This document shows positions 16,584-25,166 of a stretch of 64,000 bases of DNA, in pieces (position 1 is the first letter of the stretch; every line of letters starts with the position of its first letter). The notes below the pieces were generated by a model. That model did not search any database. It saw only the letters and a list, made by a program, of their open reading frames with translations, and had not been told where the DNA came from. Origin of the DNA: UBA9926 sp913064795 (lineage in GTDB: Bacteria; Pseudomonadota; Gammaproteobacteria; Pseudomonadales; Azotimanducaceae); the NCBI GenBank assembly GCA_045560765.1, contig JBJKZD010000008.1:1-64000 (forward strand). Direction: 5' to 3'. Made by a program: the position numbers and the translations under genes.

Positions 16584-17537
16584 ATGAAAACACTCGAGAT
16601 CAAGAGCGGGAAATACACCATTGAGGTCAAGACCGAGGGAGAGGGCCCGTTGATACTGTGCGTTCATGGTTGGCCTGAGTCCTGGTATTCCTGGCGACAT
16701 CAAATGTCGCATTTTGCGCCAAAGGGCTACCAGGTTGCTGCAATGAGTGTGCGGGGCTACGGCAACAGCAGTCATCCTGTTGGGATTGAGGATTACACGC
16801 TCCAAGCCCTCAGTGACGATATCGCTGCGGTGGCCAGAGCGTTGTCACCTCGACCCGCGATATTGTTCGGCCATGATTGGGGTGCGCCTCAGGTCTACAT
16901 CGCCGCGTTGCGGTTTCCTGAGTTGTTTTCGGCGGTCGCAGGCTTATCCGTTCCTTTCTCGCCGCCATCCGATAGCTCAATGCTCGATCTCTGGGGTCTT
17001 GCTTACCAGGGCCGGTTTTTTTATCAGACCTATTTTCAAAAACCGGGTGCGGTCGAAGCGGAGCTCAGTGAAGATGTTGGCCTAGCGCTTCGCAAAATTT
17101 ATTTCGCATTGTCCGGGGAGGCACCGCTGAATGAGTGGATAAAAGCCAAACCCCAGGATGCCGGCTTGCTGGACGGTCTCATTGATCCTGAGCCTTTTCC
17201 TGATTGGATGACAATGGATGATTTTGCGGTCTATATCGACGCTTTTGAAAAGGCAGGTTTTGTTGGGCCCATTCATCGTTACCGGGCGGTGCCCTTCGAT
17301 GCGGCTTTGTTACCCGAGCTCAACGGTAGGAGCCTCTCTCAACCCAGTTGCTTCATCGGTGGTAGCCGAGACGCTGTGCGGAGTTTTATCCCAGGCATGG
17401 ACCTCTACAATGATCCGGGTGCGAATTGTGATGATTTCTTTGAGTCGACCTTGATTGAGGGGGCCGGGCATTGGGTGCAGCAAGAGGCGCCGGCTGAGAC
17501 CAATCTTGCGCTTGAACGATTTTTAAAAAATCTGTGA
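16584..17537 (+). CDS. Alpha/beta hydrolase, epoxide hydrolase-like
   Basis: The ATG at 16584 follows GGAG and gives 317 residues; an upstream in-frame start lacks a ribosome site. HGWPESWYSWRHQ is the oxyanion motif of epoxide hydrolases and haloalkane dehalogenases. The nucleophile elbow is GHDWGAPQ, with Asp rather than Ser. The His is in GAGHWVQQEAP. Asp-nucleophile enzymes of this group open epoxides or remove halides. The cap region carries tyrosines (GRFFYQTYF), which favours epoxide hydrolase. It is cytoplasmic. Confidence 0.88.
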   Translation: MKTLEIKSGKYTIEVKTEGEGPLILCVHGWPESWYSWRHQMSHFAPKGYQVAAMSVRGYGNSSHPVGIEDYTLQALSDDIAAVARALSPRPAILFGHDWGAPQVYIAALRFPELFSAVAGLSVPFSPPSDSSMLDLWGLAYQGRFFYQTYFQKPGAVEAELSEDVGLALRKIYFALSGEAPLNEWIKAKPQDAGLLDGLIDPEPFPDWMTMDDFAVYIDAFEKAGFVGPIHRYRAVPFDAALLPELNGRSLSQPSCFIGGSRDAVRSFIPGMDLYNDPGANCDDFFESTLIEGAGHWVQQEAPAETNLALERFLKNL

Positions 17538-17561
17538 TTGACCGCGACCAGGGATTAAAAC

Positions 17562-17936
17562 TTAGGTCTCCGCCTCGGTGTTTTGAGCGGTTTGAAAAAA
17601 GATCAGCCGATTGCCAAAAGGATCGTTGATCGAAAGCTGGTCTCCCCAAGGCTGATTTTCAATGGCCGGCCGAGCAAATCGGTAAGGGCGAGCGCTGAGC
17701 GCCCGGTGAAAACCAGTCAAATCATCCAAGCCAATGCGGACAGCGCTGCCCGGGGTGGCATCTCCAAAATGCTCGGAAAGGTGGAGTTCGGCAGATTCGA
17801 TTTCAATACCGAGATAGAGTGGCGCGTCATCGTCGAATCGGTGGGAGAAGGTCTCTCGACCACCCAAGAACGTGACGTAAAAACTTCTCGCTAAGGTTTC
17901 GTCAAAGCTACGCAGGATTGGGATGACCCTAGGCAA
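17562..17936 (-). CDS. Glyoxalase/bleomycin-resistance (VOC) family protein
   Basis: I start this at TTG 17936 (124 residues), because AAGGAG lies six bases before it; the open frame runs further, to 17960. The protein has one VOC half-domain pair: VIPILRSFDETLARSFYVTF, LYLGIEIESAELHLSEHFGD and GDQLSINDPFGNRLIFFQ. This matches the glyoxalase-superfamily proteins related to bleomycin-binding proteins. Members bind metals or sequester small molecules. It converges on the hydrolase, with 24 bases between stops. Confidence 0.83.
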   Translation of the reverse strand: MPRVIPILRSFDETLARSFYVTFLGGRETFSHRFDDDAPLYLGIEIESAELHLSEHFGDATPGSAVRIGLDDLTGFHRALSARPYRFARPAIENQPWGDQLSINDPFGNRLIFFQTAQNTEAET

Positions 17937-18025
17937 TCGGTGCTCCTTTAGGCTGGACAATGCTTACGTTAAATTTAAAATCAATATGCAACAGCTGTAA
18001 TTTATACACAAGCGAGGTGTTTTCA

Positions 18026-18802
18026 ATGGGCAAGGCGACAAGATCATGTGTGTTAAGGCGCTCTGAACATAAAGGTGCGATCCACGGCGTCCGAACCTCG
18101 CTCAGGTGGTGGGTGGTGCTGTTGTTGGCTCTGTCACAACTGTCGTGGGCTGAAGAAGCAGATCCGGAAGTCGATGATGCCTTAATTGAACCCTGTGATC
18201 CGTTTATCGATGAGAGCTGCCTGAGTCGGGTTGAGCTCGATAACGGCGAACAGTATGAAGGCCGGCTTAAAAATGGTCTGCCCGTAGGGCAAGGTGTGCT
18301 GCGTTATAGCAATGGGGATCGTCATGAGGGTTATTTTGAAAACGGCCTGCCGATGGGGCGCGGGACGTACTATTTGGCCAACGGCAACGCCTACTCTGGG
18401 TTTTGGGTTCGCGGCCGCTTGAACGGAACGGTTCAATTCAATGATCGATCAGGTAATCGTTACGAAGGGTCGATCGCGAACCACGCACCGAATGGTCGTG
18501 GATCCATGTTCTTTGTTAATGGAGACCGCTATGTGGGCGAGTTTTCTATGGGTAGCCCGCATGGTAGTGGCGTCATGATCTATGGCGCTGATCGAGGTGC
18601 AAATCGAGGTGATCGATACGAGGGTGGGTTCGTCCGAGGCCGCCGTGAGGGTAGTGCGCGATACACCTGGGCCGATGGCGCAGTCTGGGATATCCAATGC
18701 CGGATGGATCGATGCGAGCGCAGTGGGTTGGCAGGGTTTATTCAGGACAAGGATAGGTCGCAATCAGAACGCCCATCAGAGCCTCCGAGGCGGATGCGTT
18801 AG
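18026..18802 (+). CDS. Exported MORN-repeat protein
   Basis: GAGGTG sits seven bases before the ATG at 18026 (258 residues). After a long N-region comes a signal segment (LRWWVVLLLALSQLSWA). Residues about 80-235 are six MORN units, for example YEGRLKNGLPVGQGVLRYSN, HEGYFENGLPMGRGTYYLAN and YEGGFVRGRREGSARYTWAD. Two Cys pairs flank the repeats. MORN repeats form elongated beta structures that bind lipids or proteins. The 3' end overlaps the opposite-strand Rap1a/Tai-like gene by 65 bases. Confidence 0.83.
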   Translation: MGKATRSCVLRRSEHKGAIHGVRTSLRWWVVLLLALSQLSWAEEADPEVDDALIEPCDPFIDESCLSRVELDNGEQYEGRLKNGLPVGQGVLRYSNGDRHEGYFENGLPMGRGTYYLANGNAYSGFWVRGRLNGTVQFNDRSGNRYEGSIANHAPNGRGSMFFVNGDRYVGEFSMGSPHGSGVMIYGADRGANRGDRYEGGFVRGRREGSARYTWADGAVWDIQCRMDRCERSGLAGFIQDKDRSQSERPSEPPRRMR

Positions 18803-19088
18803 TCGCGTAAGGTTCCAACTTAACCAAAAGCTGCGAAGCCAGAGCGGTCATATCTAGGCTCTGAGGTACACAAAAGTGTTGTGGTCTGAGATCAAGGTGT
18901 GCCTCGAGGTACCCAAAGCAAGTGGCGATTTGGTAGGGATCAATGCCAACTGGATTGCGGTTGCTTCTTAGCGCAGTTGCCTGACTGCACTCCAAAGTGA
19001 GTTCGCCAACGGTCTTGGCAGCTGCGGGCATTGGTAACAAAAGGCTTAGGCCTCCGAGTACTAATAAGCATGCGATTGATCGCATCAT
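18738..19088 (-). CDS. Rap1a/Tai-like periplasmic protein
   Basis: Starting at 19088 gives 116 residues with a signal peptide, MRSIACLLVLGGLSLLLPMP ending AAA. The mature part has the Rap1a/Tai pattern: LTLECSQATALR, then IATCFGYLEAHLD, QHFCVPQSLDMTALASQLLV and a final ATYPCPE. The four Cys suggest two disulfides. Named members are immunity proteins against type VI amidase effectors. No effector or T6SS gene is nearby, so immunity is not shown here. The frame stays open upstream to 19499 without a good start. Confidence 0.68.
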   Translation of the reverse strand: MMRSIACLLVLGGLSLLLPMPAAAKTVGELTLECSQATALRSNRNPVGIDPYQIATCFGYLEAHLDLRPQHFCVPQSLDMTALASQLLVKLEPYATNASASEALMGVLIATYPCPE

Positions 19089-19854
19089 CGGCGTCGGAGA
19101 TGGCTGTCGCGAACTCGGCTTTGCACTTTTCACAGCTTCCATTTTTTGAAATCTTTGAGCGGGTTTGCTCGATTGTTCGAGCGGTGCCCGGGTTTGGATG
19201 ACTGTTTTTAAAAGATTGCTTGTGAAAAACCGCTTGTAGAAAAAAGCGTTTAGACAACAGATTGGACATGACCGACTGTAAAGGATGGCTTGAGGTTGGG
19301 TCGTTGTTGCTGAGCAGTTCGGTAACGAGCCGTTATCTGCCATTTCATCGGTTGATTGCGAATCAGAGCCCAGGAATGACCGAATAAAACTTTCAGGAAC
19401 TGAGCGTTCGAACGGCATTGATGCCACTGTATCTTTCAGGTGCTGTTCAGCGCGCTCAGAGAAGCCTATAGAAATAGCGTGGTCGACAAAGAGAAACAAA
19501 ACCTCCGAGGAACTTAAGCCAGAGGGTCGGCGCCTCCAGATTTCGATTTCAACGCATGCTGGGAACCACTGGCTCGAATACCGCGTACTGTCACAAGCGG
19601 CAACGCTTTTTGCGTTCCGGGTTGGGGTTTATTGAGGCAGCGTGCTGGTAACGGCCGGATCGAATGTCAGTTCAGGAACGCTCCCGCATAGGTCTTCCAA
19701 CAGAAAATCCGAAAAACCGATGGAGTGAGCGGCGGCCCGCTGGAGTGACTTTTCCCCTGCTTTTGATTACATTGCTGGCTGGATTTTGAGCCTGACGATT
19801 AGCGCTGAGTCCAACGTGCAACAGGGTCAATAAGCAATAAAAGGAAGCCGGTCA
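19089..19854. other. Gene-free stretch (minus-strand frame open to 19499)
   Basis: A minus-strand frame continuous with the Rap1a-like gene stays open to 19499, but it has no ribosome site and would put 137 residues before the signal peptide. I therefore treat it as non-coding. Nothing else is seen from 19500 to 19854 except the promoter region of the aldolase gene. Confidence 0.45.
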
Positions 19855-20652
19855 ATGATTCTGCCCAATACGCTGCGAGAACGGTTGGACTTGGGGCTGC
19901 CCACCCTGGGGACCCATTTTATGTTTTCGGATCCAGACATCCCCGAGCTCATTGGGGATCTAGGGCTGTTTGATTACGGTGAGTACAGTGCGGAGTATGC
20001 CGCTTTTGATTTACCGCTGCTCTATAACCTGGCCCGAGCGGCTCAGGCAGGCGGGTTGCCATTGATGATCAAGCCCGATCAAGCGTCGCAAACGTTTGTT
20101 GCCCAAGGCGCGCTCGGGGCAGGGTTTAAGGCGGTGTTGTTTACAGATATTCGCACCCCTTCAGACGTCGAACAGGCCCATCATGCACTGCGGCCCGATC
20201 AACCGGGTCACAACGGATCCATGGGGGTGAAATTGCGCCGGCCTGCGCTGAGTAGTTATGACACCGGATCCTATCTAAAAGACTTAGAGTCGATCGTTTT
20301 TTGCATCATGATTGAGAAAGCGGTTGCGGTAGACGATCTTGATGCCATCTTGGCGCGATCGAAGGCGTTGGGCGTCGATATGATCCAGTGGGGCCCTGCG
20401 GACTTTAGTTTTTCCCGGGGGGAACCAGAGCTACAGCATTCTGAAGCGATCCGTCCCTTCGAATCAAAGGTGATAGAAAAGAGTATTGAGCATGGCTTGC
20501 TGCCACGAATCGAGCTGGGCAGTGTTGAGCAAGCCAAGCGGTATGTGGACATGGGCGTGCGCCATTTTTGCATTGGCTGGGATCGATTTATCCTGCGACA
20601 ACAGCTCCATACACTGGGTGAAGGCATGCGCAAGCTGACCGATGGGCTCTAG
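19855..20652 (+). CDS. HpcH/HpaI aldolase/citrate lyase family protein
   Basis: This 265-residue protein has the class II HpcH/HpaI layout: RERLDLGLPTLGTHFMFSDP, then LMIKPDQASQTFVAQGALGA and QWGPADFSFSRGEPE near residue 180. The usual metal ligands are expected in MIEKAVAVDDLD (Glu) and GPADF (Asp). The family makes or breaks C-C bonds of 2-oxo or hydroxy acids, with pyruvate or glyoxylate as partner. AAAAGGAAG precedes the ATG. The substrate is unknown. Confidence 0.85.
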   Translation: MILPNTLRERLDLGLPTLGTHFMFSDPDIPELIGDLGLFDYGEYSAEYAAFDLPLLYNLARAAQAGGLPLMIKPDQASQTFVAQGALGAGFKAVLFTDIRTPSDVEQAHHALRPDQPGHNGSMGVKLRRPALSSYDTGSYLKDLESIVFCIMIEKAVAVDDLDAILARSKALGVDMIQWGPADFSFSRGEPELQHSEAIRPFESKVIEKSIEHGLLPRIELGSVEQAKRYVDMGVRHFCIGWDRFILRQQLHTLGEGMRKLTDGL

Positions 20653-20761
20653 ACCAACGAGTGTTGATCTCTACAAGCTCTGGTGGCGCTACTGGGCTTG
20701 GGGCAGATCCCTTCAATAAGCACGCAGTCAGAAATGTTCAATGGTCAGGCGGGATGAAGTG

Positions 20762-21199
20762 ATGACAGAAATTTTTGCAACGATCAGCTTGGGAAAGGTC
20801 GGCAACAATGTTCAGCCCCTTGGGGTCTTAACGGCTTTCTTGGTGACGCATCAATTGCTCGATGAGCGAGTGCTGTCTCGAAATTCGAGCGAGGTCGCGG
20901 CCGTCAAAATGCAGTCGATCTCAGGCGCGGCATTTTTAACCACGGTACTAGATGGCCAGTTGCGTTTGAGTGCCTTGTCGAGCGAGGGTCGAGCGTTGTG
21001 TAAACGCTTCGCGGCTAGCCCACTAGAGCAACAAATTTCTGATCGAGCCGCCAAGGATGATCTTGAGGACTGGGCACTCTATGACGAATTTGCGGCATCG
21101 CTTCATGGTCTTCTCAAGCCCCCAAGTCCGCCAACGTCTCGTTTGAAGCAGCTGACCGCTAAGATTTTATCCTTCCCGCCCCGAAAGAAGGATGGTTAG
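20762..21199 (+). CDS. Hypothetical protein
   Basis: Starting at ATG 20762 gives 145 residues; an in-frame ATG at 20741 is also possible. It has a hydrophobic N-terminal half with two helices (LGVLTAFLVTHQLLDERV), then a central helical part, a proline-rich linker (LLKPPSPPTSRLK) and a basic tail (FPPRKKDG). No family is recognised. It lies 109 bases after the aldolase and 69 before the esterase, all on the same strand. Confidence 0.55.
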   Translation: MTEIFATISLGKVGNNVQPLGVLTAFLVTHQLLDERVLSRNSSEVAAVKMQSISGAAFLTTVLDGQLRLSALSSEGRALCKRFAASPLEQQISDRAAKDDLEDWALYDEFAASLHGLLKPPSPPTSRLKQLTAKILSFPPRKKDG

Positions 21200-21268
21200 T
21201 CTTTTGGGCAACGGTATTCAAATCAATGCTGATCCGATAAATGGGCATCAAAATCTAATGAGGTTGAT

Positions 21269-22192
21269 ATGAGGTTTGACACACAGCGAATCGATAGCGA
21301 ATTGCGACAAGGGCCGGGTCTGGAACCGGGTATGGATATCAATCCCGGGAATATTGAACAAATTCGTGGTTTGCTGGGCGCCCAGCCTAGTGCACCGATG
21401 GCCTTTGAGATTGAGGAGCAGCTGCACGAAGCGGGGGAATCTGGCGCTGGCCCACGGGTCTTTTGTTATCGAAAGACCAACAGGCCCAAGCAGCCCTGCC
21501 TGCTGTGGATGCACGGCGGCGGCTATGTTTTGGGAGATGCAGAAGATCTTCAGGCAAAGCAGCTCGCATTTGATTTGGATATCACTGTGGCCTCTGTCGA
21601 ATACCGGTTGGCGCCTGAGCACCCGTTTCCAGCAGGTTTAGACGATTGCTGGCAAGCGCTCTCTTGGCTATCGGCTAACGCAGAAGCCCTCGGGATCGAT
21701 GCAGGCCGGTTAGCCATAGGCGGCGCCAGTGCTGGCGCGGGCTTGGCCGCAGGGTTGGCGCTCCGGGTTAGAGATGAGCAGGGCCCGGATCTTGCCTTGC
21801 AGCTTCTGCTCTACCCAATGCTGGATAACTTACATGCCTCGGAGTCTGGAAAGATTGAGACGCATCCCGTCTGGTCCAGGGCAACGTCTTTTGCGGCATG
21901 GCAGATGTACTTAGGGGGTGCTCCCGGGGAAGCGGCTTCCATGTATGCTGCCGCCGCGCGCTGCGCGGATGTTGGCGGCGTTGCGCCGGCTTATATTTGC
22001 GTGGGCACGGAGGATCTGTTCTATGGTGAAGATGTAGGTTACGCCGAGCGGCTAACGGCGGCGGGCGTTGCCTGTGAGTTGGCGGTGTTCCCCGGTCTGT
22101 ATCACGCCGCTGATGTGTATTTCCCCGAGGCGAAGATCAGCCAACGCTTGACCGCGAGTGTACGCATGGCGTTGGCACATGCGCTCGCGTAG
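21269..22192 (+). CDS. Alpha/beta hydrolase of the hormone-sensitive-lipase family
   Basis: This 307-residue cytoplasmic esterase has the HSL-family motifs: LLWMHGGGYVLGDAED (oxyanion hole), YRLAPEHPFPAGLDD, nucleophile elbow GGASAGAGLAAG, acid in VGTEDLFYGED and His in FPGLYHAADVYF. HSL-type bacterial enzymes hydrolyse short acyl esters. The ATG at 21269 follows a weak GAGG site. The gene ends 260 bases from the convergent desaturase. Confidence 0.9.
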   Translation: MRFDTQRIDSELRQGPGLEPGMDINPGNIEQIRGLLGAQPSAPMAFEIEEQLHEAGESGAGPRVFCYRKTNRPKQPCLLWMHGGGYVLGDAEDLQAKQLAFDLDITVASVEYRLAPEHPFPAGLDDCWQALSWLSANAEALGIDAGRLAIGGASAGAGLAAGLALRVRDEQGPDLALQLLLYPMLDNLHASESGKIETHPVWSRATSFAAWQMYLGGAPGEAASMYAAAARCADVGGVAPAYICVGTEDLFYGEDVGYAERLTAAGVACELAVFPGLYHAADVYFPEAKISQRLTASVRMALAHALA

Positions 22193-22452
22193 GGATTGGT
22201 CTACGTAATATCGTGCTTAGGTTCTGGCAGCTGGGATTTCGGCAGCTAGTGATCATTGAAGAAAGCATTTTTGCTTAAATGTTGATCGTCTGAGTTATCG
22301 CTAGGAAAACATTATCTGGTGTTTAGCGCTTCACGGGGAGCGACTTAACGGTCACGGGCGGTATCTTCCCGCCTGAGTCAGCGGTGATGGGGCCGTTCCA
22401 TGGGGTGGTCGGGGTTGCCTGCTCTCAGACCGCCGCGGTTGAAATCTCGACC

Positions 22453-23349
22453 TTATTTCGTAGTGTCCGCCCAATCGCCGACGTCGCAGCCCCGTATCTC
22501 GAGAATATCTTTCAAATCACGAAAGGCGGCGGGTGTGCTGCTCAGCGGAATGCGTGGATAGAGGTGATGGATGATGTGGAACTGCATGCCCATTGAAAGC
22601 AAATTACCAACTTTGCTCATAAATCCGCGAGTTTGCCCATAGCGTTCCTGCCGAATACCTGGATGGTGAGGTGCCCAGCTCAGATAATACTGGATGTAGG
22701 TTTGAGCAATGTGGCGGGGTAGCCACCACAAAAGGGCGGCCTCAATGGCATGGCCTGTCCAAGCCATGGCGAACAAAACAGTCAGGAAAATCAGGTTATA
22801 AACGACGGCATCGAGCAGCAGATGTTCTTTGTCGATTCGGACCAGCGCGGCGCCGTAGGCGTCCTGTGCGGGGCCCCCAGGCTGCCGTCTGAGCAGGCTG
22901 TTTTTCAAAAAGTCCCAGCTATCTTTGGCATGGACCGCATAGTCAGGGTCAAGGTCAGGATTATTGGTGTGGGCGTGATGTTCCATGTGAGTGGCTTTAA
23001 GGACTCGATAGGGCTGTCCCAGTGGAATAACGGACACATGTCCGATCAGCTCATTCAGCCAGCGCAAAGGGTGGCCTTCTCTGGCGATAATGCTGTGCTG
23101 AGCCTCGTGGGACGGCAAGTAACTGAGCGCGACGTTGAGCACTGCGATTGGGAATGCCCATGCGATGGGTAAGATATCAAACAATACGAGTGGCCAGAGC
23201 GACAGCCAAATGGTGAGATTGCCCAGACCCCAAGCGACTGCGCTCCATGGGATTCTGTGCATATATCGACCCGCGATCTGTCGTTCTAGGGCATCCAGTT
23301 CGGGTCCAGATAACGCCTCGAGCTCGGCGCGTGATAGGGCGGCGCTCAT
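22453..23349 (-). CDS. Membrane fatty acid desaturase/hydroxylase
   Basis: The ATG at 23349 (298 residues) overlaps the stop of the upstream membrane gene as ATGA, which fixes the start. The three His boxes of PF00487 are present: HEAQH, HMEHHAHTN and HIIHHLYP, binding the diiron centre. Four membrane helices are visible (LTIWLSLWPLVLFDILPIAW; VLNVALSYL; VVYNLIFLTVLFAMAW; and one more). It could desaturate acyl chains or hydroxylate carotenoids, since CrtR-type hydroxylases share these boxes. No carotenoid gene is nearby. Confidence 0.85.
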   Translation of the reverse strand: MSAALSRAELEALSGPELDALERQIAGRYMHRIPWSAVAWGLGNLTIWLSLWPLVLFDILPIAWAFPIAVLNVALSYLPSHEAQHSIIAREGHPLRWLNELIGHVSVIPLGQPYRVLKATHMEHHAHTNNPDLDPDYAVHAKDSWDFLKNSLLRRQPGGPAQDAYGAALVRIDKEHLLLDAVVYNLIFLTVLFAMAWTGHAIEAALLWWLPRHIAQTYIQYYLSWAPHHPGIRQERYGQTRGFMSKVGNLLSMGMQFHIIHHLYPRIPLSSTPAAFRDLKDILEIRGCDVGDWADTTK

Positions 23350-23543
23350 GAGGGCTTTACCCAGACCCAACTGCCTCGTGCCTGAGCCATCAGGCCAAGG
23401 CTGCCGCCGATGATCAGTCCAGCGATCAGTGGCACGCCCGATGGGAGGTTTAATTCCGCCAGCACAATCAGCTCGGCAATGAGGGGGCCCATGAATCCCA
23501 GTCCAAAAATTGGGGGTGAAAATAGAAACTTAATCGCTTTCAT
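23346..23543 (-). CDS. Small membrane protein coupled to desaturase
   Basis: Starting at the ATG at 23543 gives 65 residues, MKAIKFLFSPPIFGLGFMGP onward, with two membrane helices (LIAELIVLAELNL and LIAGLIIGGSLGLMA). The stop overlaps the desaturase start, so the desaturase is translationally coupled to it. It may be a partner or stability factor for the desaturase, which is inference. The open frame runs to 23618, but that extension has no helix or start signal. Confidence 0.65.
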   Translation of the reverse strand: MKAIKFLFSPPIFGLGFMGPLIAELIVLAELNLPSGVPLIAGLIIGGSLGLMAQARGSWVWVKPS

Positions 23544-23781
23544 CGAAGGCTCCAAGGTTAAGCTGACTAACGATATCCAATCAATCAATGCCTCACAAGC
23601 TGCAGTGTGGCTGAGCAAAGCTGCTTAGGGTTGAGTCTAAAGGGGCTGGGCGCCTCAGCGCGAGCTAAAAAAGTCAGGTCATTGCGATGAATTTCTTAGG
23701 CTAATTTTTAATGATGTACCGCAATAGTAGTGGGCAGACCGTTGGTTACGGCCATTAGAGATGACAGCTGGCTGATTGGGG

Positions 23782-24549
23782 CTAGCGGCGTGAAGGATTG
23801 CGGCGACGTTTGGTTAGGGCTCGCCAGGCCGCATTCGCTGCTTTTGAACCCAAGAAAGGCCGGGTCATTCGATAGACGATGCCTGGGATGATGGTTGGGC
23901 GGCCAGCAAGAGAGGCGAGTTCTGTTTCTTTGACGACTTGTTCAGGATCGAGCCACATCCAATTGGGTACTTGCTGCCTTAAATGGTTGAGTCCGGCGCG
24001 CTCGTGAATGTTGGTCCTAACGTAACCAGGCAGGCTAATCGTGACAGTGACACCGTGGGGTTTGAGCTCTTCATGAATAGAGCGTCCAAAGGCGGTGACT
24101 CCGGTTTTCGCACTCGCATAGACAGAAGAGTTTGGCATAGGGGTTTCTGCCGCGATACTTGAAATGATAATAATCCGGCCGTGGCCGCGTGATTTCATGA
24201 CCGGCGCCGCCCACTGAACGAGATCGATGACACCGCCGCACAGTAGATATTGCAGCTGCGCTGATTCGAACTGGCTTAGCGCTCCGACTGAGCCGGTTCG
24301 AGTGATCCCGGCATTGGCAATCAGTAGATCGGGAACTGGGACTGCTTTTGTCAGTTGCACCACGCCATCAGGCGAGGCTAGGTCCAATGAATGCGTTCCT
24401 ACCTTGCCCTGCAAAAGCGCCCCAGCACCCAGGAGTCGGTCCTGGGATTGGGCGGCTAAATCCAGTGACCAACCTAGGCTGTCGAGGTATCGAGCGTAAG
24501 CAAGCCCGATGCCGGATGAGCCGCCTGTAATCAGAGCACTATTTCCCAT
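23782..24549 (-). CDS. Short-chain dehydrogenase/reductase
   Basis: This 255-residue classical SDR has TGGSSGIGLAYARYL for NAD(P), NAG in LLIANAGITRTG, the catalytic Ser in IIISSIAAETPM and YASAK as the Tyr-Lys pair. The long C-terminal tail is basic and Arg-rich (ALTKRRRNPSRR). Resemblance is to the 3-oxoacyl/ketosteroid-type reductases. The substrate is unknown. It stands alone between the desaturase pair and a long gene-free stretch. Confidence 0.9.
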   Translation of the reverse strand: MGNSALITGGSSGIGLAYARYLDSLGWSLDLAAQSQDRLLGAGALLQGKVGTHSLDLASPDGVVQLTKAVPVPDLLIANAGITRTGSVGALSQFESAQLQYLLCGGVIDLVQWAAPVMKSRGHGRIIIISSIAAETPMPNSSVYASAKTGVTAFGRSIHEELKPHGVTVTISLPGYVRTNIHERAGLNHLRQQVPNWMWLDPEQVVKETELASLAGRPTIIPGIVYRMTRPFLGSKAANAAWRALTKRRRNPSRR

Positions 24550-25079
24550 GGCCCAATTATAGGGGGTTTTCGTAATTCATTTGAATGGTTGGGAATTGCT
24601 GAAAAAAGTAGAGGCAGAGTCGCGGCTTAGGTGTGATAGCTCAAGCGTGATGGTTAATGGCCTTGGGCCTGAGGAAGGGGGAGGCAGGACAGGATGTGAG
24701 CTATTAAGAAGCCTGGGTGAAGTCTTAAGAAGGCGCTGGGCACTACCTGAAAGCGCGCCGCCTTCGCTATAAAAGTTTTAAATAATAACCATTTATAATC
24801 AATATTTTACCGTGCACATAAAGAAATTGCATTGATTAATGTTCGCTTGCATTTCACGAAGACTTGAGTCGCCGGGATTGAGTGGCCCGAGAGGCTGACC
24901 AAGCAACGAGTGCTACCTTGGCCTAACCGGTCGCAAAGCCATGCAGTAAGGCCACATCGAGCTCGCGGTAGATCAACTCGAACAACGTCGGTTGGAATCA
25001 GGCAGGTTAAAGGTTCAAGTAGTCTCTTCGTTCGAGATAACAGGGGAGAATTAAGAAGCAAGAAGTAATGGGAAATGGG

Positions 25080-25100
25080 TAACAGGTAACAGGTAACAGG
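25080..25100. repeat. TAACAGG tandem repeat, three copies
   Basis: Three exact heptamers follow each other (25080-25086, 25087-25093, 25094-25100), just left of the palindromes that probably control the tetR-type gene. Length variation here would shift upstream promoter elements. Confidence 0.8.
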
Positions 25101-25115
25101 AGGACAGTTTACTAA

Positions 25116-25160
25116 CTGACCATAAGTCAGTATTATCACGCTTCTACTGACTAAAAGTCA
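25116..25160. promoter_or_regulatory. Predicted TetR-family operator pair
   Basis: CTGAC-N5-GTCAG (25116-25130) and TGACTAAAAGTCA (25148-25160) are two palindromes sharing the half-site TGAC/GTCA, 30 bp apart centre to centre. The second ends six bases before the regulator's ATG. This layout suits autorepression. Confidence 0.6.
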
Positions 25161-25166
25161 TTTGTT

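Larger units (their letters stand above)
24550..25166. other. Gene-free stretch upstream of tetR-type gene
   Basis: No gene is supported in these 617 bases. The right end holds three TAACAGG repeats (25080-25100) and two palindromes that suit a TetR operator (25116-25160). An AT-rich patch lies at 24770-24810. Confidence 0.55.

Noticed and set aside
19089..19499. N-terminal extension of the Rap1a/Tai-like protein
   Set aside because: It would place 137 residues before a clear signal peptide and has no start signal.
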